DNA of 12,456 nt, from contig CAMMGP010000016.1 in the NCBI GenBank assembly GCA_946496415.1, positions 1-12,456 on the forward strand. Direction: 5' to 3'. The translations under genes were made by a program, and so were the position numbers. The notes beneath the pieces are model-generated. The model was not told the DNA's origin. It did not search any database and worked only from the letters and a program-made list of their open reading frames with translations. This DNA comes from an uncultured Clostridia bacterium (lineage in GTDB: Bacteria; Bacillota; Clostridia; Christensenellales; Aristaeellaceae). Positions 6,399 to 12,456 of this stretch are shown piece after piece (the first letter of the stretch is position 1; every line of letters begins with the position of its first letter).

Positions 6399-6404
6399 CC
6401 TCCT
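6399..6404 (-). promoter_or_regulatory. Ribosome binding site of the nitroreductase-like gene
   Basis: On the minus strand this reads AGGAGG, a perfect match to the anti-Shine-Dalgarno, 9 bases before ATG 6389. It fixes the start at MKWKK and gives a normal signal peptide. Confidence 0.85.
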
Positions 6405-6422
6405 GATCATCTTTGACAAACG

Positions 6423-6503
6423 AAATCTCCGTCCCGAAACAGGGCCGGCTTCATTTCGCAAGTCGCGCCGCGTTTTATGGCCTAGATACTACCACGGAGA
6501 TTT
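6423..6503. repeat. Perfect 10-bp inverted repeat with a 61-bp spacer in the divergent intergenic region
   Basis: AAATCTCCGT (6423-6432) and ACGGAGATTT (6494-6503) are exact inverted copies, with centres 71 bp apart. They lie in the 273-bp region (6390-6662) between the minus-strand flavin operon and the plus-strand cimA operon. The arms are nearer the flavin operon and could be paired operator half-sites. Apart from the cimA promoter and the two ribosome binding sites I see nothing else certain in this region. Confidence 0.5.
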
Positions 6504-6602
6504 GAGCGATGGATGTCCGGCCTTTGAACAGTTTGTGAATCCATCACCGGCGAATTTGGCCGTCCCCGCCCGTGCGTTTGGCCCCTTTCGCGCATTTTCA
6601 AC

Positions 6603-6631
6603 TTGCCATTCCCCGCAAAACTTGCTACAAT
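6603..6631 (+). promoter_or_regulatory. Sigma-70/sigma-A-type promoter of the cimA-parA-parB unit
   Basis: TTGCCA (6603-6608) and TACAAT (6626-6631) are separated by 17 bp, each with one mismatch to consensus. TGC directly before the -10 makes an extended -10. Transcription should begin near 6638, leaving a leader of about 25 nt. That is too short for a T-box or a leucine-type attenuator. Confidence 0.85.
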
Positions 6632-6648
6632 AGAAGGACATGGAAAAT

Positions 6649-6654
6649 GGGAGG
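6649..6654 (+). promoter_or_regulatory. Ribosome binding site that selects the GTG start of cimA
   Basis: GGGAGG is 8 bases before GTG 6663. The nearby ATG at 6640 is in another frame, and the in-frame codons upstream lie inside the promoter, so GTG 6663 is the only well-placed start. Confidence 0.8.
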
Positions 6655-6662
6655 CGAAGGGC

Positions 6663-8240
6663 GTGAACCAGCGCACGGTGGAGATACTCGATACGACGCT
6701 GCGCGACGGCGTGCAGGCCGCAGGCGTGATCTTTTCTCTGGAAGACAAGCTCAAGCTCGTGCGCGCGCTGGACAAATTGGGCGTCAGCTACATAGAGGCC
6801 GGCAACCCCTTTTCCAACCCCAAGGACGCGGAACTGTTCCGCTTCGCGCGGGAAAAGCTGCATCTGAAAAACGCCCGCCTTGCCGCCTTTGGCATGACGC
6901 GGCGCGGCGGCATGCGCGCGGAGGACGACGCCGGTCTGCGAGCCCTTCTGGAAAGCGGCGCGCACATCGCCTGCATCGTGGGCAAGGCCAGCGTTTCGCA
7001 GGCGCGGGACGTGGTCGGCGTCGCCCCGGAAGAGAACCTTGCCATGATCGAGGACACGGCGCGCTTCCTCACCGAAAACGGCATGAGCGTGTTTTTCGAC
7101 GCCGAGCACTTCTTCGACGGCTACCGCGAGGACGCCGCCTACGCCCTTTCCACGCTGGAGGCCGCCGCGCGCGGCGGGGCGACGCGCCTTTCCCTCTGCG
7201 ATACCAACGGCGGCACGCTGCCCAGCGCCATCCGCGAAGTGGTGCATGAGGTCGTGGCGCGCTTTTCCGTGCCCGTGGCCATCCACTGCCACAACGACGC
7301 CGGCCTTGCCACTGCCGGTACGCTGGCCGCGGTCGTGGCCGGGGCCACGCAGGTGCAGGGCACCGTCAACGGCTATGGCGAGCGCTGCGGCAACGCCAAT
7401 CTCTGCGAAGTGCTGCCCAATCTGGAACTGAAGATGGGCCTGCGCGCCCTGCCGGAGGGCAATCTGTCCCTTCTGTGCGATACGGCGCGCTTCATCAGCG
7501 AACTTGCCAACCTCAACATGGATGAAAGCATGCCCTACGTGGGCCGCAACGCCTTCGCCCACAAGGGTGGCATGCACATAGACGGCGTGCTCAAGCGCCG
7601 CGACAGTTTTGAACACATTGACCCCAAACTGGTCGGCAACCGCCGCCGCCTGCTCATCAGCGAAGTGGCGGGCCGCAGCGCGCTTCTGACGCGGCTTAGA
7701 AAGGTCGCGCCGGAACTGACCCGCGAAAGCGAGGCCACCATCCGCATCCTCGAAAACGTCAAGGCGCTGGAAGCGGAGGGCTATTCCTTTGAGGACGCGG
7801 ACGGCTCTCTGACACTGCGCATCCTCGAAGCGCTCGGCCGCCGCCCGGCCTTTTTCAAGGTGCTCGATTTCCACGTCTTTTCCCGACCGGACCCCGGCCC
7901 GCTCAACGCGCAGGCCTATGTGAAAGTCTCCGTGGACGAGCGCGTGGAGATCACCGCCGACGAGGGCGACGGCCCGGTCAACGCCCTCGACCTCGCCCTG
8001 CGCAAGGCGCTCTCGCGCTTTTACCCGGTGTTGGAAAACATGCGCCTGACCGATTTCAAGGTGCGCGTCGTCTCCGCCAGCGGCACGGCCAGCGCCGTGC
8101 GCGTGCGCATCGACTCCACGGACGGGAAAAACGTCTTTTCCACCGTGGGCGTCTCCACGAACATCCTCGAGGCCAGCTTCATCGCGCTGACCGATTCCAT
8201 CGACTGCCTCCTCATGCACCACGCGCAGGTCGAGGCGTAA
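6663..8240 (+). CDS. cimA: (R)-citramalate synthase
   Basis: A 525-residue DRE-TIM metallolyase with the length and layout of the long citramalate synthases, which condense pyruvate with acetyl-CoA to (R)-citramalate and so feed isoleucine synthesis without threonine. LDTTLRDGVQAAGVIFS (9-25) carries the catalytic Arg-Asp and metal Asp. FDAEHFFDGY (145-154) and LCDTNGGTLP (178-187) follow; HCHND (208-212) supplies the two metal-binding His, and VQGTVNGYGERCGNANLC (231-248) the conserved Gly/Cys/Asn region. PYVGRNAFAHKGGMH (291-305) is typical of this subgroup rather than of standard LeuA. The C-terminal 115 residues are the LeuA-type dimerisation and regulatory domain, where isoleucine feedback is expected. 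Homocitrate or isopropylmalate synthase are the alternatives but fit the motifs less well. It starts with GTG 6663 and is first in a unit with parAB. Confidence 0.88.
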   Translation: MNQRTVEILDTTLRDGVQAAGVIFSLEDKLKLVRALDKLGVSYIEAGNPFSNPKDAELFRFAREKLHLKNARLAAFGMTRRGGMRAEDDAGLRALLESGAHIACIVGKASVSQARDVVGVAPEENLAMIEDTARFLTENGMSVFFDAEHFFDGYREDAAYALSTLEAAARGGATRLSLCDTNGGTLPSAIREVVHEVVARFSVPVAIHCHNDAGLATAGTLAAVVAGATQVQGTVNGYGERCGNANLCEVLPNLELKMGLRALPEGNLSLLCDTARFISELANLNMDESMPYVGRNAFAHKGGMHIDGVLKRRDSFEHIDPKLVGNRRRLLISEVAGRSALLTRLRKVAPELTRESEATIRILENVKALEAEGYSFEDADGSLTLRILEALGRRPAFFKVLDFHVFSRPDPGPLNAQAYVKVSVDERVEITADEGDGPVNALDLALRKALSRFYPVLENMRLTDFKVRVVSASGTASAVRVRIDSTDGKNVFSTVGVSTNILEASFIALTDSIDCLLMHHAQVEA

Positions 8241-8269
8241 ACGGCACTTGACAAGGAAGGACGTAGACC

Positions 8270-9040
8270 ATGGGCAAGATCATCGCCATCTCCAACCAGA
8301 AAGGCGGCGTGGGCAAGACCACGACCTCCGTCAACCTCAGCGCCTGTGTGGCCGAGGCCGGCAAAAGGACGCTGCTGGTCGATATCGACCCGCAGGGCAA
8401 CGCCACCAGCGGCCTGGGCGTGGAAACGGCGCAGGAGGCGAAGACGATCTACGAAGTGCTGCTTGGCGAGGCGGAGGCAAAAGACGCCTGCGTCGACACG
8501 GGCTTTGACGGCCTGATGCTCATCCCCGCCAGCATCGAACTGGCCGGCGCGGAGGTGGAGCTGGTGGGTCTCGAGGGCCGCGAAGGGCTGCTCAAGACGG
8601 CGCTCGAACCCCTGCGGGACAGTTACGACTATATCTTCATCGACTGTCCGCCCTCGCTGGGCCTTCTGACGCTCAACGCCCTCACCGCGGCGGACAGCGT
8701 GCTCGTGCCCATCCAGTGCGAATACTACGCGCTCGAGGGCGTGGGCCAGCTGATGAACACCGTAAAACTCGTGCGCAAAAAACTCAACCCTGCGCTGGAA
8801 GTGGAAGGCATCGTTCTGACCATGTTCGACGCCCGCACCAACCTCGGCGCGCAGGTGGTCACGGAAGTGCGCAACCACTTCTCCAAAGAGGCGTTTGCAA
8901 CGCTCATCCCCCGCAACGTGCGCCTGAGCGAAGCGCCCAGCTATGGCATGCCCATCCACCGCTACGATGGCCGTTGCAACGGCGCGGCGGCCTACCGCGC
9001 GCTGGCCAAAGAACTGATCGGCAGAAATGAGGGAAAATAG
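8270..9040 (+). CDS. parA: Chromosome-partitioning ATPase ParA (Soj-type)
   Basis: A 256-residue deviant Walker ATPase that binds DNA nonspecifically in its ATP form and is driven off by ParB, moving the replication-origin region. It shows the deviant Walker A KGGVGKTTT (11-19) with the signature Lys, the A' motif VDIDPQGNATSGLG (37-50), the Walker B region YIFIDCPPSLG (121-131) and the C-terminal RLSEAPSYGMPIHRYD (218-233). There is no N-terminal helix-turn-helix extension, as in chromosomal Soj and unlike P1-type plasmid ParA. AAGGAAGG lies 9 bases before the ATG, and the gap to cimA is only 29 bp, so it is probably cotranscribed. The stretch GRCNGAAAY has a Cys where relatives usually have Ser; otherwise normal. 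Confidence 0.95.
   Translation: MGKIIAISNQKGGVGKTTTSVNLSACVAEAGKRTLLVDIDPQGNATSGLGVETAQEAKTIYEVLLGEAEAKDACVDTGFDGLMLIPASIELAGAEVELVGLEGREGLLKTALEPLRDSYDYIFIDCPPSLGLLTLNALTAADSVLVPIQCEYYALEGVGQLMNTVKLVRKKLNPALEVEGIVLTMFDARTNLGAQVVTEVRNHFSKEAFATLIPRNVRLSEAPSYGMPIHRYDGRCNGAAAYRALAKELIGRNEGK
9029..9033 (+). promoter_or_regulatory. Ribosome binding site deciding the parB start
   Basis: GAGGG inside the last codons of parA lies 8 bases before ATG 9042. It favours that codon over the in-frame ATG 9027, whose own upstream sequence has no good purine run at the right distance. Confidence 0.65.
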
Positions 9041-9041
9041 T

Positions 9042-9899
9042 ATGGCGGCAAAGATGCAGCGCGGCCTGGGCCGCGGCCTGGGCGCGCTCCTGGGCGAGGC
9101 GGCGGAAACCAGCGAAGCAGCCCGCGACGAGGTGCGCTCCCTGAAACTGACGGATATCGACCCCAACCGCGGCCAGCCCCGCGAGCGCTTTGAGGAAACG
9201 GCGCTGCGCGAACTGGCCGAGTCCATCCGCGCCGTGGGCGTTTTGCAGCCCATCATCGTGCGCAAAACGGGCGAGCGCTATGAGATCATCGCCGGCGAGC
9301 GCCGTTTTCGCGCCGCGCGGCTGGCGGGACTTGACGAGATTCCCGCCATCGTCCGCGATTGGGACGAGCAAAAGCGCCTTGAGGCGGCGCTGGTGGAAAA
9401 CCTTCAGCGCGACGACCTCAACCCCATGGAGGAAGCTGTCGGCGTCAAGCGCCTGATGGAGGCCGCGGGTCTTACGCAGGAGCGCGTCGCCGAGCGCCTG
9501 GGCAAGAGCCGCCCGGCGGTGGCCAACCTTTTGCGGCTTTTGACGCTGCCGGAGGAAGTGCAGAAAATGCTCGTCGATGGCCGCCTCACTGCCGGCCACG
9601 CCCGCGCGCTCGTCTCGGTCGATCCCTCGCGGCAGGTGCAGCTTGCCAACCTCACCGTGCAGCAGAACTGGTCTGTGCGCCAACTGGAGCGCATCTGCGC
9701 CCAGCCGGTCAAGCCCGCCCCCAAGCCCCGCCCGCGCCCCGATCGGGAACTGACGGAACTGGAGGACATGGCGCGCGACCTCTTTGGCACCCGCGCCAGG
9801 ATCGACGGCGACAAAAACCGCGGCAAACTGGTCATCTCCTATTACAGCGCCGACGATTTGCAGCGCATCTGGGAGGCGCTGGAGGCCGCCCGCCGCTGA
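9042..9899 (+). CDS. parB: Chromosome-partitioning protein ParB (Spo0J-type CTPase)
   Basis: A 285-residue DNA clamp that loads at parS sites with CTP and stimulates ParA. QRGLGRGLGALLGE (6-19) is the N-terminal ParA-activating segment. The CTP-binding ParB/Srx domain holds QPRERF (45-50), GVLQPIIVR (66-74) and AGERRFRAARLAG (84-96). VENLQRDDLNPMEEA (118-132) completes it. The helix-turn-helix domain includes LTQERVAERLGKSRPAVANLLRL (144-166) and GHARAL. A Pro/Lys/Arg-rich linker (222-235) leads to the C-terminal dimerisation domain. I prefer ATG 9042 because GAGGG (9029-9033) is 8 bases upstream; ATG 9027 is in frame but would overlap parA by 14 bp and contains that site. Noc is less likely given the adjacent parA. 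I found no convincing parS site in the window. Confidence 0.94.
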   Translation: MAAKMQRGLGRGLGALLGEAAETSEAARDEVRSLKLTDIDPNRGQPRERFEETALRELAESIRAVGVLQPIIVRKTGERYEIIAGERRFRAARLAGLDEIPAIVRDWDEQKRLEAALVENLQRDDLNPMEEAVGVKRLMEAAGLTQERVAERLGKSRPAVANLLRLLTLPEEVQKMLVDGRLTAGHARALVSVDPSRQVQLANLTVQQNWSVRQLERICAQPVKPAPKPRPRPDRELTELEDMARDLFGTRARIDGDKNRGKLVISYYSADDLQRIWEALEAARR

Positions 9900-9926
9900 A
9901 AACCGCGCGTTTTAACAAACAAAATA

Positions 9927-9936
9927 CATAATTATG
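9927..9936. promoter_or_regulatory. AT-rich palindrome upstream of the argG promoter (possible operator)
   Basis: CATAATTATG is a perfect 10-bp palindrome, 11 bp upstream of the argG -35. The ATAATTAT core resembles the centre of ArgR boxes of the type TGAATAATTATTCA, but the outer bases do not match. A half-site-like ATTCATTC occurs in the leader at 9994-10001. The 116-bp space between parB and argG is strikingly AT-rich for this window. Suggestive only. Confidence 0.3.
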
Positions 9937-9947
9937 CGCTTGGGCCC

Positions 9948-9975
9948 TTGATTTTTTTGCAAATTAGCGTATAAT
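9948..9975 (+). promoter_or_regulatory. Sigma-70/sigma-A-type promoter of argGH
   Basis: TTGATT (9948-9953) and a perfect TATAAT (9970-9975) are 16 bp apart. The start should be near 9982, giving a leader of about 34 nt with AGGAGGG (10002-10008) 7 bases before the argG ATG. I see no convincing terminator between parB and this promoter, so some read-through from parB is possible. Confidence 0.85.
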
Positions 9976-10015
9976 ATACACCATAAAACGCATATTCATT
10001 CAGGAGGGCATTCCG

Positions 10016-11227
10016 ATGAAGCAGTATAAGAAAATCGTTCTGGCCTATTCCGGCGGCCTGGACACGTCCGTCATCATCCCCTGGCTCAAGGAGCACTACG
10101 AGGGCTGCGAAGTCATCGCCGTGGCCGCGGACGTGGGGCAGGGCACGGAGCTGGAGGGCCTGGAGGAAAAGGCCATCAAGACCGGCGCTTCCAAGCTCTA
10201 TATCGAAGATCTGAGCAAGGAGTTCGTCGAGGATTACATCTTCCCCACCCTCAAGGCGGGCGCGAAGTACGAAGGCGAATACCTGTTGGGCACTTCGTTT
10301 GCGCGCCCCATCATTGCCAAGCGCATCACCGAGATCGCCCTCAAGGAGGGCGCGGACGCCATCGCCCACGGCTGCACCGGCAAGGGCAACGATCAGGTGC
10401 GCTTTGAACTGTCCATCAAGGCCTTCGCGCCGCAGATGCCGGTCATCGCCCCGTGGCGCGTCTGGGAATTTAAGAGCCGCGACGACGAGATCGACTACGC
10501 CGAATCCCACAACATCCCCCTGCGCATCAGCCGCGAGACCAACTATTCCAAGGACAAGAACCTCTGGCACCTCTCCCATGAGGGCCTTGACCTCGAAGAT
10601 CCGGCCAACGAGCCGCAGTACGAAAAGATCCTCGAAATGGGCGTGACCCCGGAGCAGGCTCCCGACGCGCCCGAGTACGTGACCATCGACTTTGAAAAGG
10701 GCATCCCCGTGGCCGTCAACGGCGAGAAGCTGGACGGCGTGGCCCTCATTGAAAAACTCAACCAGCTGGGCGGCAAGCACGGCGTGGGCATCCTCGACAT
10801 GGTTGAAAACCGCCTCGTGGGCATGAAGAGCCGCGGCGTGTACGAAACCCCCGGCGGCGCCATCCTCTACTTCGCCCATGAGATGCTTGAGCAACTCTGT
10901 CTGGACAAGAACACCCAGCACATGAAGCAGAAGCTGGCGCTGGACTTTGCCGACCTTGTCTACAACGGCCTCTGGTATACCCCGCTGCGCGAGGCGCTCT
11001 CCGCCTTCGTCGATAAGACGCAGGAGACGGTCACCGGCACGGTCAAGGTCAAACTCTACAAGGGCAACATCACCGGCGCGGGCATGACCAGCCCCTACTC
11101 CCTCTACGATGAGGAGATCGCCACCTTCGGCGAGGACGCGGTCTACGATCAGGCCGACAGCGCGGGCTTCATCGCCCTCTACGGCCTGCCCATCGCCGTT
11201 CAGGCCATGAAGAAGCTGAAGAAGTAA
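10016..11227 (+). CDS. argG: Argininosuccinate synthase
   Basis: A 403-residue enzyme of normal length that joins citrulline and aspartate with ATP to form argininosuccinate, the penultimate step of arginine synthesis in the cytoplasm. The PP-loop AYSGGLDTS (10-18) binds ATP. GTSFARPIIAK (92-102), HGCTGKGNDQVRFE (118-131) and WRVWEFKSRDDEIDYA belong to the citrulline/aspartate site, and SRGVYETPGGAIL and the C-terminal tetramerisation region are all present. It has its own promoter and a strong AGGAGGG site, and is followed after 72 bp by argH, so the pair forms an arginine operon. Nothing appears broken or unusual. Confidence 0.97.
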   Translation: MKQYKKIVLAYSGGLDTSVIIPWLKEHYEGCEVIAVAADVGQGTELEGLEEKAIKTGASKLYIEDLSKEFVEDYIFPTLKAGAKYEGEYLLGTSFARPIIAKRITEIALKEGADAIAHGCTGKGNDQVRFELSIKAFAPQMPVIAPWRVWEFKSRDDEIDYAESHNIPLRISRETNYSKDKNLWHLSHEGLDLEDPANEPQYEKILEMGVTPEQAPDAPEYVTIDFEKGIPVAVNGEKLDGVALIEKLNQLGGKHGVGILDMVENRLVGMKSRGVYETPGGAILYFAHEMLEQLCLDKNTQHMKQKLALDFADLVYNGLWYTPLREALSAFVDKTQETVTGTVKVKLYKGNITGAGMTSPYSLYDEEIATFGEDAVYDQADSAGFIALYGLPIAVQAMKKLKK

Positions 11228-11244
11228 GCTGGTATCGACCATAT

Positions 11245-11277
11245 GCGAAAGGGCCGTCCTGTGGGCAGCCCTTTTGC
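11245..11277 (+). terminator. Weak terminator or attenuator-like hairpin between argG and argH
   Basis: GCGAAAGGGC (11245-11254) pairs with GCCCTTTTGC (11268-11277) over 10 bp including one G-U pair, with a 13-nt loop. The U-run is only four bases, lies within the stem and is followed by GCGCG, so termination should be weak. It could lower argH expression relative to argG or act as an RNA-stability element. The argH ribosome binding site begins 6 bases downstream. Confidence 0.45.
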
Positions 11278-11299
11278 GCGTCTGGAGGAATGCATAAGT

Positions 11300-12456
<1,157 letters not shown>

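Noticed and set aside
6500..6528. TTCAAA/TCAAAT with a 17-bp spacer on the minus strand as promoter of the flavin operon
   Set aside because: Each hexamer matches only four of six consensus bases and the leader would be over 100 nt. It is too weak to list as a promoter.
6489..8222. A long open frame on the minus strand opposite cimA (577 codons)
   Set aside because: Antisense to an enzyme with a full set of catalytic motifs; the product has no recognisable domain and no well-placed start site.
8248..8253. TTGACA between cimA and parA as a -35 element
   Set aside because: No -10-like hexamer lies 16-18 bp downstream; that position falls on the parA start codon and following GC-rich codons.
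9900..9920. AAAAC-CGCGC-GTTTT after parB as a terminator
   Set aside because: The stem is only 5 bp, four of them A-T, so it would not be stable enough to terminate.

Overview
The window is GC-rich bacterial chromosome-type DNA carrying eight complete genes and two partial ones at the edges. Strong AGGAGG-type ribosome binding sites, an FtsX-like permease with a giant coiled-coil stalk, a NusG domain II / Gx transporter / ApbE cluster and Soj/Spo0J-type ParAB together suggest a GC-rich member of the Bacillota (Clostridia-like, possibly gut-associated). The lineage is an inference from gene content; there is no rRNA or other marker here to settle it. I see no tRNA, rRNA, CRISPR array, insertion sequence or phage gene.

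Layout. (1) 1-3508, plus strand: the C-terminal 1018 residues of a very large FtsX-family ABC permease whose extracytoplasmic stalk holds three 97-residue tandem repeats, followed 13 bp later by a 145-residue soluble protein of unknown function. A strong hairpin at 3529-3565 ends this unit and serves the converging operon as well. (2) 6389-3584, minus strand: a four-gene operon encoding a secreted nitroreductase-like protein, ApbE (FMN transferase), a membrane-anchored NusG domain II protein and a Gx (ECF-S-like) membrane transporter. (3) 6663-9899, plus strand: cimA (citramalate synthase), parA and parB, tightly spaced behind one clear sigma-70/sigma-A-type promoter. (4) 10016-12456, plus strand: argG and the first 385 codons of argH, behind a second clear promoter.

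The most interesting part is the minus-strand operon. The nitroreductase-like protein ends with DGATGAS, which matches the Dxx[ST]GA[ST] motif that ApbE modifies by attaching FMN through a phosphoester. The motif lies about where ordinary nitroreductases carry the basic C-terminal segment that contacts the FMN phosphate, and the usual N-terminal RxSxR is missing. I infer that the operon encodes its own covalent-flavin enzyme outside the membrane: a target protein, the transferase that flavinylates it, a Gx transporter that may move the flavin or a related cofactor, and a NusG-II accessory protein. No Rnf, Nqr or FMN_bind gene is visible. The same protein has an acidic PEGAEL-type hexapeptide repeat inserted in the middle of its catalytic domain.

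The remaining genes are housekeeping: isoleucine precursor synthesis (cimA), chromosome segregation (parAB) and arginine synthesis (argGH). The placement of parAB directly behind cimA is unusual.
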